NCBI GenBank assembly: GCA_965220465.1
Contig: CBDCPZ010000022.1
Coordinates: forward strand, 186,001 to 250,000
Origin: JAHDHW01 sp965220465
GTDB lineage: Bacteria; Bacteroidota; Bacteroidia; Chitinophagales; Saprospiraceae
Direction of reading: 5' to 3'
DNA: 64,000 nucleotides
The notes beneath the pieces were generated by a model, which saw nothing but the letters and a program-made list of their open reading frames with translations, was not told where the DNA came from and searched no databases. A program made the position numbers and the translations under genes. Below are positions 28,086-37,584 of this stretch, in pieces (position 1 is the first letter of the stretch; each line of letters starts with the position of its first letter).

Positions 28086-31000
28086 TTAATTGACCTCGCC
28101 TTTTAGATCTTTGATTTTGATGTTTCGATACCAAACCCGGTCTCCGTGATCTTGTAACGAAATATGGCCTTTTTTCGCAGTTCCAAAACCTTCCATATCT
28201 TTAAATTTACTGCCTGCAATCATGTTTTTCCAGCCATCGGTCCACATTTCAGTTTCAACGACTTTACGACCATTTAGCCAGTGTTCGAGATGACCATTAT
28301 TCACAATCAGGCGTGCATGATTCCATTGGCCGGCAGGCTTTACGGTAACATATTTTGATTCGATGAGGTCGTATAAATCTCCTGCGCGGTGTTTTACAAT
28401 TTTCGCGTCAGGATGGCAGCTGTTATCCAAAACCTGCATTTCCGGGCCAGTTTGCCACACAAACTCATATTTATCACTTTCAATCACGTTGTAAATGATT
28501 CCACTATTTCCACAGGCGCTGATTTTCCATTCGAGAGAAAGTTCATAATTTTCGTATTCTCCATCAGTTATAATATCTCCTCCGTCGGGTGCTTGCCAGT
28601 GACCATCCGGTGATTTTTCAGCTTTAAGATGCAAAGCTCCGTTATCAATAACCCAACTCGATCCAATTGTTTTTTTATTAAAATTCCGCCAACCGTTTGT
28701 CGTTTTTCCATCAAAAAGCAATTGCCACCCTGCTGCTTTTTCACTATCTGAAAGCGTGTTGTTCGGCGTTGGAGTAGGGGCTGTTGTTTTAGTTCCGGGC
28801 TGATTTTCAGGAATTTGATTCATTGTGTACCAGGCTTCTGTTGACCAAAGTTCATTATCGTTGGCACTAACAAAAGCGGTTTGCAATTTTACATAAACCA
28901 TATGATTGGATTTCATGCCATCAAGCTCAAGAAATACTTTTTTGCGATCATCGGAAACGTTTACAGAACGTATTTTCAAATCTTCCAAATCCAGTTTTGG
29001 TCCGCCATATTCTTCGGTTGGCAAATAATACCATTGTTTGATCTGGTAATCGCTGGCATTCCAACTATCGCCTTCTTTCAATGGTTCGGTGAATTCGATT
29101 TCAACACCATCAGATTTTGCACGAACGGCGAGCATTTCAAAAGTTGACTTTTCATTGTATTTCAATCGCTGAAGACCATACCACAATTTGCCGGTGTGAA
29201 CCCAGTTTCCAGTAGATCCTATTCCGCCGATGTATAGACCGCCATCTGGTCCCCAAATGATGCGATTAACACCCGCTTCCAATCCTTGCGTAAACCGGAA
29301 AACACAACCCTGATAATCTCCATTTACTTTTTCAACAAAAACCCTTTTCACACCACCATTCGTCACTTCGCCGTGGATCATTTGCCCTTTGTAAGGACCA
29401 TCGTTGAGGTACATTGGTGTACTTGGTGAGTTGCCGATTTCATCTTGTGGCAACCAAACCACCGGAAGTGTTTCTTTTAGATTTGCTGTTCCTTCAAAAT
29501 CAACAGATCGCGAGCCAAACCATGCGTCCGGCTTAACGTGAACAATCTTCGAAGCAGGTAGCCAGTCTCCCTGATTGTCTGCTACGAAAATTTCATCGTC
29601 GGCGCCAAGTCCGATTCCATTTGGTGTGCGAAGCCCGCTGGCGATAAATTCAAACTCACCGGTTTCTTTTGAAATTTTTACGACTTTTCCGCGATCGGGA
29701 ATCTGTGGCTGCGTGCTGGCTCCTCCGGGATTGATGGCCGTTGCAAGTGTTGCATAAAAATATCCGTCTTTATAAACCAAGCCAAAGGCGAATTCGTGAA
29801 AGTTTGCTGAAACTTTCCAGCCATTGCAAACCGTCAAATATACATCAGCAACATCATCTCCGTTGTCGTCAACCAGTTTGGTTAATTCCTGTTTTTGTAA
29901 AACGTAAATTTCATCATCAACCACTTTCAATCCAAGTGGTTCAGCAAAACCTTTCGCTATTGTTTTCACTGTGATTTTTGAAGGATCACCACTTTGTACG
30001 CCATCTAAAATAAAAACTGACCCCGCAGCATCCCAGGTACTCACGACCAAACGGCCATCGGAAAGGAAATCCATTCCACCAACTTTTGGTAAAAAATCAT
30101 TTGGACGAGCCTGGCTAAGGTCATAACTCGGATGCACATCTTGAAGAGCTGTACCATCACCGGGTATTTGCGCTTCATTCGACAGCGCCATCGGTTTTAA
30201 TGTTTCTGGCCGATCTTTTTTATTATGAACCAGATTGGTCGCAGGAACCACGACATATTCACCGCCACCTCCGGATCGCCATTTCAATGAAACATTTTTC
30301 CCGCCTTTTCCCTGGAAATATTTCAATTTGAAAGGATGGTACCCTTCTTTTAAAGCAATGACACCATCTACTGCATCTGATCCGTGCAAACCATCGTTGT
30401 CAATTAATTTTTTTTCACCAATTGACAAGCTGGATCCATCATCACTTGTCAAACGGAAAAAGTAATTTCCGGATTTATTAATTTTTAAAAATCCTTCAAC
30501 GATCAACGCAAAGTTGTCTGGCATTCCACTAAAATCTGCATCCATGATGTTGATACTTTTTAAAATATCGATGTAAGCGGGAGTTTGTTTTGAATTGACA
30601 TCCGCCAATTTTGCCAGATCTTTATCATGAAAATAAACTTTGGCGATAGCTCCCGGAAGCATGTCGTTGTCCACGAGATTTTCTGCTGCAAATACATAAT
30701 CTGATTCTTCCGGAGCTTTACTTTCTTCGCTCGTAGCATTTGCAGCTTCTTCGTCAGCATCCAGTAAAAGAATGTATTCCACCATTTTTTTGATATCCTC
30801 ATCAGAATCATTCGGATGAGCACTCATGACTTGTGAACCCCAAACTCCGTAACCTCCGTTTTTCACTTTTGAGGAAAGCAAAGTTACATTTTCAGCAGTG
30901 TTTGCGTACTTTTTGGCAACTTCCATGTAGGCCGGGCCAATTGTTTTTTTGAAAGTATTGTGGCAGGCTTTGCAATCACTTTTTGCAATTAAATTGAATC

Positions 31001-31784
31001 CTTCGGGCGTATCTTCGTCTTCGTCATCTCCAAATAAGCTTTCATTTGGATTTTCGATCAATGGCTTTTTTACAAATTGCACCATAAGTCGAGTTGCTGC
31101 GTTTGATTTTAAAATGAGTTTTCCTTTTAAATCTATCGCCGAGATATTTCCGGCTTGCCGCGGCTCTTCTTCTCTGATTTGAAAATCACTATCGGTTTCG
31201 ACACTACTTTTCATGGCAATGGAACCCACATTTGTCATCATAGCAATTTGAGTTCCTTCGGGAACATTTTCGGTTGTAAAAACTCTTTCGAAACCAGCCA
31301 GCCCATCAGCTGATTCAACATATTCAGGGCGTTCAAAAACCATTGCTTTTTTTCCGTTCCATTCCAACTGATACATCAACTCAACATGACTATTTTTGAA
31401 GCGATGTCCTTTGTAAGAAACTTCGGGGCTTTGTTCGTTGCCATTTTCAATAATAATCCACGGATTTTCGTAAAGGTTGATGAAATACGCATTTCCGACA
31501 GAAAGGGGTTGTGGTCCGTGAAGGGTCGTATAAACCGCGCCATCAAAATTGACAATTCCTTTCCAAACTTTGTACAAAGAACTATTTTGGGTGCTGTATG
31601 CTGCCCAAAGGTTTTCGTTGAGTGCCAAAGTGATCATTCGTGGTTTTACATCAAGGACAGAACGAAAAACCCAGGGATCATTCGGGCGTTCTATTTCCTC
31701 ATTTTTGTTTTCTCCAGAATTACACCCTGAAAAAAGAAAAACGGACAAAAGCAGGATGAAAAAGTAATTATGAGTAAGTTTCAT
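28086..31784 (-). CDS. Multidomain lipoprotein: cytochrome c, PA14, sorbosone-dehydrogenase-like propeller, DUF1080
   Basis: About 1232 residues from ATG 31784 (ATG 31802 adds six; residue numbers below use that longer form). There is a lipobox FLFSGCNSG, then an N-terminal region I do not recognise (about 40-250). A class I cytochrome c follows with heme site CKACH (277-281), then a PA14-like domain (about 370-530), a glucose/sorbosone-dehydrogenase-type propeller (about 545-930) and a C-terminal DUF1080 domain (about 1045-1230) ending GHISLQDHGDRVWYRNIKI. The layout suggests an envelope-bound dehydrogenase passing electrons to its own heme, fused to a 3-keto-glycoside hydrolase. It starts 37-55 bases after the ThuA gene in one operon. 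Confidence 0.88.
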   Translation of the reverse strand: MKLTHNYFFILLLSVFLFSGCNSGENKNEEIERPNDPWVFRSVLDVKPRMITLALNENLWAAYSTQNSSLYKVWKGIVNFDGAVYTTLHGPQPLSVGNAYFINLYENPWIIIENGNEQSPEVSYKGHRFKNSHVELMYQLEWNGKKAMVFERPEYVESADGLAGFERVFTTENVPEGTQIAMMTNVGSIAMKSSVETDSDFQIREEEPRQAGNISAIDLKGKLILKSNAATRLMVQFVKKPLIENPNESLFGDDEDEDTPEGFNLIAKSDCKACHNTFKKTIGPAYMEVAKKYANTAENVTLLSSKVKNGGYGVWGSQVMSAHPNDSDEDIKKMVEYILLLDADEEAANATSEESKAPEESDYVFAAENLVDNDMLPGAIAKVYFHDKDLAKLADVNSKQTPAYIDILKSINIMDADFSGMPDNFALIVEGFLKINKSGNYFFRLTSDDGSSLSIGEKKLIDNDGLHGSDAVDGVIALKEGYHPFKLKYFQGKGGKNVSLKWRSGGGGEYVVVPATNLVHNKKDRPETLKPMALSNEAQIPGDGTALQDVHPSYDLSQARPNDFLPKVGGMDFLSDGRLVVSTWDAAGSVFILDGVQSGDPSKITVKTIAKGFAEPLGLKVVDDEIYVLQKQELTKLVDDNGDDVADVYLTVCNGWKVSANFHEFAFGLVYKDGYFYATLATAINPGGASTQPQIPDRGKVVKISKETGEFEFIASGLRTPNGIGLGADDEIFVADNQGDWLPASKIVHVKPDAWFGSRSVDFEGTANLKETLPVVWLPQDEIGNSPSTPMYLNDGPYKGQMIHGEVTNGGVKRVFVEKVNGDYQGCVFRFTQGLEAGVNRIIWGPDGGLYIGGIGSTGNWVHTGKLWYGLQRLKYNEKSTFEMLAVRAKSDGVEIEFTEPLKEGDSWNASDYQIKQWYYLPTEEYGGPKLDLEDLKIRSVNVSDDRKKVFLELDGMKSNHMVYVKLQTAFVSANDNELWSTEAWYTMNQIPENQPGTKTTAPTPTPNNTLSDSEKAAGWQLLFDGKTTNGWRNFNKKTIGSSWVIDNGALHLKAEKSPDGHWQAPDGGDIITDGEYENYELSLEWKISACGNSGIIYNVIESDKYEFVWQTGPEMQVLDNSCHPDAKIVKHRAGDLYDLIESKYVTVKPAGQWNHARLIVNNGHLEHWLNGRKVVETEMWTDGWKNMIAGSKFKDMEGFGTAKKGHISLQDHGDRVWYRNIKIKDLKGEVN

Positions 31785-31838
31785 ACATTTTGATTTAGGC
31801 ATTAAAGGAACAATTGGGAACGTTGAATCTTTATTATT

Positions 31839-34800
31839 TTATAAAGATTTGTCTTCAGTTATAAATTCAATCCTGTGGAACATTAAAACTTGTTTATTCG
31901 GATCACCTGTCGATTTAAACACAATATAGATATTGTGAGTTGAATCTTGTGGCTTGAAAGGTATCGTCTTTTCTCCAGCTTTTACAAATTCAGTTTCTCC
32001 AAGTAAAAGGCCATCTGGAGCATCTAGTCTAATTTCGACTTTACCACCTCTTTCGTGCTTTTTTCTAATCCCACAGGCCAGCGTAATTTTGTTGATGCCT
32101 GTCAAATCGATATTGTTGAATATCACGTAATCCTCATTAAAAATTTCTCGAACGACTCCTTTATTTATTACAAAGTCAGAAGACCCTTCATCAAATTCTT
32201 TTGCGTTGATCCGTTGGTATCGCAAAAAATGTTGTCCTTGTTGAGTGATAGGCTTGATTGCACCATTACCATTGTCGGTGTAAGAAGCCATCAAAAGATA
32301 TTTGCCATTTTTTTCTTCTCCAATATGGGTTTTTGTAATGTACTTCCCTGTAAGCGGGTAATCAGACTCTATTTGTTTTTCCCCACCCAAAGAAAGAATA
32401 TAAAGGACCATTTCCATTGCTTGCTCTTCAGAAAGTTGTGGATGAGCAGCCATTGCTGTTTCGCCCCAATTACCAGAACTGCCTTCGAGAACTCGCTTAC
32501 CTAAATCCCGAACAGCAAATTCGTTATTGCGATAGCGACTTGCAATTTGAAGGTAACTTGGACCATTAATTTTTTTATCATGAGCATGACAACTTTTACA
32601 ATCTGAACTTTCAATCAATTGCAAACCTTTGGGTTTTACAGTAGCCTGATCTGCAGTTTGATGCCCTTGTGCAATTGTTGTAATATCATAACCTTCCGGT
32701 AGATAGTCGAAGGATACCGAAATATCTTTTGGATCTATTCCTTCAGTCAAATCACCATCTTCAATGTCTTTCACACTCACATTGTAGGAGATATTTCGAT
32801 TATCCCAATAAAAAGTACGATTTCCTACTAATTCCCATTCAATTATTGGAGGCTCATTTCCAACTTGGATTTCTTGCTTAGCTATCGATGTTTTTCCATT
32901 GGGATCAGTTACTTTTAATCTAACCTGATAGATGCCCGGATTTTCGAAAGTAAACCTGGGAAAGGCTGTTCGGTTCTGAATAGTTTCATCGGTAAAACTC
33001 CATTCGTATTTCAACCTTTCATCATCCAAATCATATGATTCTTCAGCTGAAAAAATAACAGTCAGTGGCGCAGCACCGATTAATTTGTCTGCAGCGATCT
33101 TCGCAACAGGAGAACGGTTGCCTTTAATAAAATCAATTCTCACTAATCTTGCATTTAGATTTCGAGCAAACCATTGTGAGCCGTATTCCAACATGTACAA
33201 TTTCCCATCTTTTCCAAAAAGCATATCCATTGGGCGAGAAAACTCTTCGTTTTGCATAAACGGGTCGATTTTTTCAATCACACCCAAGCTGTCGAATTTT
33301 ACAACAAACATCCAATGCCGCATCCATTCATAAATAAAAAGCTTTCCATCAAAATAGTCAGGAAACTTATTTGAACTTTGATGTTCATCAGAATAATAAA
33401 TTGGTCCGGCCATTGGGTTTTTACCACCAGTTCCAACCCATGGGAATTCTTCAGATTTATCATATGAATACCAAATATTAGCAGGCTGGAAGGGTGGCAG
33501 TTCTTCTAAACCAGTGTTATTTGGTGAATTATTGATTGGATTTTTTGGATCAAAAAGCGGCCCTGATTCTTTTGTTGCAAAGTTGTAATCATAATATACT
33601 TTATCGTTGCCACGAAAATAAGGCCACCCCCAAAACCCCGGACCCCTTGCCTGGTTGATTTCATCGAAACCTTTTGGGCCTCGATTTTCACCGTCCGTTC
33701 CAGCGTCAGGGCCTACATCCCCCCAGTACAGGTATTTCGTTTTGTTGTCAATATCAAACCGGAAAGGATTTCGGCACCCCATTACATAAATCTCGGGTCG
33801 TGTTTTAGGTGTGCCTTCAGGAAAGAGGTTACCATCAGGAATTGTATAAGTTCCGTCAGGCTGGGGTGTTATTCGGAGTATTTTTCCACGTAAATCGTTT
33901 GTGTTTGCTGATGATTTTTGAGCGTCCCATGCGCTTCTTCCGTCGCGTTCATCAATTGGCGCGAAACCGTTAGAAGCAAATGGATTTGTATTATCGCCAA
34001 CACTTATAAATAGATTGCCATCCGGGCCAAATTCTAAGGCACCGGCTGAGTGGCAACATTCATCTCGTTGCAAAGGAATTTTTAAAACAACTTTTTCAGT
34101 ATCGTAATAAAGGCTGTCCTTTTGAAAAACAAATCGCGAAACATGTTGCACCGGTTCATCTCCAACAGGAGAATAGAATAGATAAATCCAATGATTTTCA
34201 TTGTAATTTGGGTCAATAGTTAGTCCCAGTAATCCATCTTCATATTTATTATGAACCGGAAATTTAGTACTCAATTTTAGAGAACCTGCTTTTGGATCAA
34301 AAAGCAGGATGTTTCCTTTTCTTTCAATGAATAAAATTCTCCCATCATCAAAAATTTCCAGTTCCATCGGCTCGTCAAGATTCTGTGCAAGCACCGTTTT
34401 CACAAAACGATTTTCGTTTGGAACCCGATGATTTCTGACATCAGAATAATCCAATTGATTTTCGCCAATGGCGTATTTTATACCTCCCAAAATATGCTGC
34501 AAAAATAACGGTTCCAAGTAGGTTTCGTCCGTATGACCTCCGCCCGTGTAAAATGAACGTCCGCCATCAAACTCATGATACCAAGCGCTTGGGTGATTTT
34601 CACCATTGGTTCCTCCTTTGTAGGAAGATTCATCGAGCATAATCAATGGGGTGACTTCAGGATTTAGGGATTTGTAATTGTACCATTCATCGCGGCGCTC
34701 CCAGACATCAGGAAGCATAGAAGTTGAAATATGGTTTTTATTAACCACTTTTAAGGTAGCATCACAAGTAGGAGGGTGACTTTCGAAATAGCCACCCATC

Positions 34801-35189
34801 ATTTCACCAAACCATTTCCAATCGTATTCGGTATCTGCTGCTGAGTGAATTCCAACAAACCCTCCTCCAGCTTGAATAAATCTTTCGAAATCAGCTTGCT
34901 GATAATGATCGAGCACATCACCAGTTGTATTGAGGAAAATAACAGCGGCATAGTTTTGCAAATGCTCTTCTTTAAACTGATTTGCATCTTCAGTAGCGTC
35001 AACGACAAATCCATTTTCATTGCCTAATTTCTTTATCGCTTCAACCCCTGCCCCAATTGATTGATGTCGGTAGCCTTCCGTTTTAGAAAACAAAAGCACC
35101 TTTGTTTCTTTATTTCCTTTACAGCTGAATACACCGTTTAACAGCACCAAAATGATGAGAAATATTGTCCCTCTCTTTATAAATTCCAT
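31839..35189 (-). CDS. Multidomain lipoprotein: ThuA, sorbosone-dehydrogenase-like propeller, PKD, cytochrome c
   Basis: 1116 residues. The lipobox is NGVFSCKGN (Cys23). A ThuA-like domain follows (about 29-240, with VGIHSAADTEYDW and GGGHTDETY), then a glucose/sorbosone-dehydrogenase propeller (about 255-690, with HSAGALEFGPDGNLFISVGD and ADRNPFRF-like GCRNPFRFD), a PKD domain (about 693-778), a cytochrome c with CKSCH (864-868) and a likely axial Met913, and a C-terminal carbohydrate-binding-module-6-like domain (about 940-1112). ThuA proteins act in trehalose and related 3-keto-sugar metabolism. It is the first gene of the operon with the DUF1080 fusion and the MFS transporter. Confidence 0.9.
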   Translation of the reverse strand: MEFIKRGTIFLIILVLLNGVFSCKGNKETKVLLFSKTEGYRHQSIGAGVEAIKKLGNENGFVVDATEDANQFKEEHLQNYAAVIFLNTTGDVLDHYQQADFERFIQAGGGFVGIHSAADTEYDWKWFGEMMGGYFESHPPTCDATLKVVNKNHISTSMLPDVWERRDEWYNYKSLNPEVTPLIMLDESSYKGGTNGENHPSAWYHEFDGGRSFYTGGGHTDETYLEPLFLQHILGGIKYAIGENQLDYSDVRNHRVPNENRFVKTVLAQNLDEPMELEIFDDGRILFIERKGNILLFDPKAGSLKLSTKFPVHNKYEDGLLGLTIDPNYNENHWIYLFYSPVGDEPVQHVSRFVFQKDSLYYDTEKVVLKIPLQRDECCHSAGALEFGPDGNLFISVGDNTNPFASNGFAPIDERDGRSAWDAQKSSANTNDLRGKILRITPQPDGTYTIPDGNLFPEGTPKTRPEIYVMGCRNPFRFDIDNKTKYLYWGDVGPDAGTDGENRGPKGFDEINQARGPGFWGWPYFRGNDKVYYDYNFATKESGPLFDPKNPINNSPNNTGLEELPPFQPANIWYSYDKSEEFPWVGTGGKNPMAGPIYYSDEHQSSNKFPDYFDGKLFIYEWMRHWMFVVKFDSLGVIEKIDPFMQNEEFSRPMDMLFGKDGKLYMLEYGSQWFARNLNARLVRIDFIKGNRSPVAKIAADKLIGAAPLTVIFSAEESYDLDDERLKYEWSFTDETIQNRTAFPRFTFENPGIYQVRLKVTDPNGKTSIAKQEIQVGNEPPIIEWELVGNRTFYWDNRNISYNVSVKDIEDGDLTEGIDPKDISVSFDYLPEGYDITTIAQGHQTADQATVKPKGLQLIESSDCKSCHAHDKKINGPSYLQIASRYRNNEFAVRDLGKRVLEGSSGNWGETAMAAHPQLSEEQAMEMVLYILSLGGEKQIESDYPLTGKYITKTHIGEEKNGKYLLMASYTDNGNGAIKPITQQGQHFLRYQRINAKEFDEGSSDFVINKGVVREIFNEDYVIFNNIDLTGINKITLACGIRKKHERGGKVEIRLDAPDGLLLGETEFVKAGEKTIPFKPQDSTHNIYIVFKSTGDPNKQVLMFHRIEFITEDKSL

Positions 35190-35371
35190 TCCTCAGATAA
35201 GTCTTTGTAAAAAGTTATTACCTAATTTACACTAAGGTAATAAATCTACCTTTTATTCCAATTAATTCACAAACAACAAAATTTAATTTTACTGAGATTT
35301 AACTTTTATAAAAATATATCGGAAAAGGAAAAAGGAAAGTTAAAACAGCTTTTCAAATAGTAAATGATTGT

Positions 35372-36547
35372 CTACCCTGAATGATCTGTTTTCAATATGG
35401 ATCGAACATATTCAATGTATTCGTCAAATTGTTTTAAGCCATTTTCAGATAGAACATTTGGCGGAACTTCACTTAAAATAGTTTTGCCTGTTTCAAAATG
35501 ATAGAGCATTTTTTTATAACATTCAACAATTGCCGAAGTGTCTTTTTGCTTTTCAAAATTCGGCAATTGTTTCGACAAAGCAACCGCATAATTAAAATGT
35601 GTATAAGCTAAATTTTCTTTTTGGTGAGGATATAACTCAACGTAGTTAGATGCTTTTTCGCATATTTCTATGATTTGAATTTGAAGATTCATTACTGCTT
35701 CGACCGAATCTTTTTGTTCTAACTCTAAAGAGCGATCTGATAAAAAACTAACAAGGTCCATGTACATTGACCCTAAGTGTTTTTTGTTTTCTTCAACCGG
35801 ATTAAATTGATAAGCATTGATTGCAGTTTTCAGTTTTCTTTCCGGTTTAATTAAACTCATAAACTGTTGGATGCTATCCCGAAAATTGAAACAGCGGCTT
35901 GTATTTTCGATATAATTTGAAATGTTTTTCGTTCCCTTTTGAAAAACCTCCGCGTCAATCGGACAATCCAACAATTGCCACATCGGATCATTTGGCAAAT
36001 GATCAAATATAAAAATTTCAGGTTTTGTCAGGAAGTAATCTTCGAGCTGTGCTTTACCATTTCCAGCTCCCCAGGTCGCATCCAAAAGATACCATTTCTC
36101 ATCAATCAAAACAGCGTTCCAGGTATGGTTTGCTGTACTTAAATCGGGATTTGCATCACGAGGTGTTTTTGGATAACCTGCAACCACTTTACAAGTAATA
36201 TTTGCCCTCATACACATTTCCTGTAAAAGGTTTGAATAACCCTGACAAACTGCTTTTTTTCGGTTCAACACATCTTGGTTAGTGTGGTTGATCCGTTTTG
36301 AATTCGGCTTTACAGCTGCATTATCATATCCAAGATTGTTCACAATCCAGATATAAAAGCTACGCACTTTTTCAAAATCATTATCTGTCTTTTCTGAAAG
36401 ATAATCAATCAATCCGGTCAGGTCTTTTTCAATAGATTTTGGCGTTTTCAAAGCATGTTTATCAATAGTTTTGAAATCCGTATTTACCTGAGCAAAACTG
36501 TTTTGATTGATTAGAAATAGAAATATTATGATTAGAAATCTAGGCAT
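35372..36547 (-). CDS. Secreted transglutaminase-like protein
   Basis: 391 residues. A signal peptide (1-19, ending NSFAQ) is followed by a transglutaminase-like domain at about residues 40-165. The papain-type triad is visible as Cys101 (KKAVCQGYSNLL), His141 (ANHTWNAVL) and Asp156 (WYLLDATWGAG). The C-terminal 200 residues are mostly helical with no known match. Bacterial members act as peptidases or crosslinkers of the cell envelope, and the substrate is unknown. It is monocistronic, with over 180 bases to the ThuA gene start and a divergent neighbour upstream. Confidence 0.85.
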   Translation of the reverse strand: MPRFLIIIFLFLINQNSFAQVNTDFKTIDKHALKTPKSIEKDLTGLIDYLSEKTDNDFEKVRSFYIWIVNNLGYDNAAVKPNSKRINHTNQDVLNRKKAVCQGYSNLLQEMCMRANITCKVVAGYPKTPRDANPDLSTANHTWNAVLIDEKWYLLDATWGAGNGKAQLEDYFLTKPEIFIFDHLPNDPMWQLLDCPIDAEVFQKGTKNISNYIENTSRCFNFRDSIQQFMSLIKPERKLKTAINAYQFNPVEENKKHLGSMYMDLVSFLSDRSLELEQKDSVEAVMNLQIQIIEICEKASNYVELYPHQKENLAYTHFNYAVALSKQLPNFEKQKDTSAIVECYKKMLYHFETGKTILSEVPPNVLSENGLKQFDEYIEYVRSILKTDHSG

Positions 36548-36671
36548 TCATCGAAATTAAGTAATTTTAAAATGGCTCTTTAAATTTTTCTGCGATTTTA
36601 TAAAACAGAAAACTTAAAACCGAGTACATACATTGAAAACGTTTAACCAATTAAATTTGTATTTTCACCCC

Positions 36672-37463
36672 ATGACATCCAAACTAAATTTGCCTAAAGA
36701 ATTACAAGATTTTGAAGCAACCATCCGATCGACAGCAAGGCCTTTTATCAAAATAATTCCACAAAAAGCGGCTCAAACGAATAGGTGGCAAAGCAAAATA
36801 GGAGGGAACCCCTACTTGCCAAAAAATGCATCCTATCCCGTTGATCTTGAAGGCAATCAACTATTGTTTTTAGCGCAGATCAATTTTAAAGAAACGCCTT
36901 TATTACCTCCTTTTCCAGCTGAGGGTATTCTTCAGTTTTTTGTTTTTGATGATCCGTTTTATGGCTCGGAATTAAATGACCCTTTTTCTCAGGATGGTTT
37001 TAGAATCGTTTATTATAAAAATCTCATTAAAGAGGAAAACCAGCTGGTTACCGACTTTTCTTTTTTACGAAACTTCATGCGTGATCCGATTGATACAAAA
37101 GTATCTTATCCTTTGAAATTTCAGCTTGACGAGGAGTTTGTTCCAACCGCAGATCATCAATTTGATCAATTGCTTGGAGAAGACTTTTTTTATCAGTTTG
37201 GTAAAAAAGAATGGGAAATTTGGGCAGATTATAATCAAAAAGTGCGGAGCTCCGGACATAAACTGGGTGGCTATGCTCACTTCACTCAGGAAGACCCTCG
37301 TCGCAATCAATCGTCTCTTCTTCAATTGCTCTTTCAGTTGGATTCTGATGAAAAGATAAAATGTGCCTGGGGAGATTTGGGTGTTGCCAATTTTTTCATT
37401 CATCCTCAAAATTTACGGGAGCTGGATTTCTCAAAAGTTTATTATCACTGGGATTGTCCATAA
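36672..37463 (+). CDS. YwqG/DUF1963 family protein
   Basis: 263 residues from ATG 36672. In-frame TTG at 36633 is rejected because a TAAATTTG -7-like box at 36652-36659 would lie inside that longer reading. Family marks are SKIGGNPYLPKNASYPVD (about residues 40-57), LLFLAQINFKE, then GILQFFVFDDPFYG, KLGGYAHFTQEDPR and the closing IKCAWGDLGVANFFIHPQNLRELDFS. DUF1963 proteins are cytoplasmic and of unknown function, often linked with toxin-immunity or effector contexts, which are not seen here. Confidence 0.85.
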   Translation: MTSKLNLPKELQDFEATIRSTARPFIKIIPQKAAQTNRWQSKIGGNPYLPKNASYPVDLEGNQLLFLAQINFKETPLLPPFPAEGILQFFVFDDPFYGSELNDPFSQDGFRIVYYKNLIKEENQLVTDFSFLRNFMRDPIDTKVSYPLKFQLDEEFVPTADHQFDQLLGEDFFYQFGKKEWEIWADYNQKVRSSGHKLGGYAHFTQEDPRRNQSSLLQLLFQLDSDEKIKCAWGDLGVANFFIHPQNLRELDFSKVYYHWDCP

Positions 37464-37584
37464 CATATAACAATAATTTTGAATGTTTTTGGAATTTAAC
37501 TATATTGGTTTCACTCCTATAACCAAAACCAATCTTTGACGTTTTTTTAACAGCTTCTACTCATTCAACAAAACAAGAAAAACC

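Noticed and set aside
32055..32504. 149-codon plus-strand frame
   Set aside because: It is antisense to the cytochrome part of the ThuA protein gene, with no family features.
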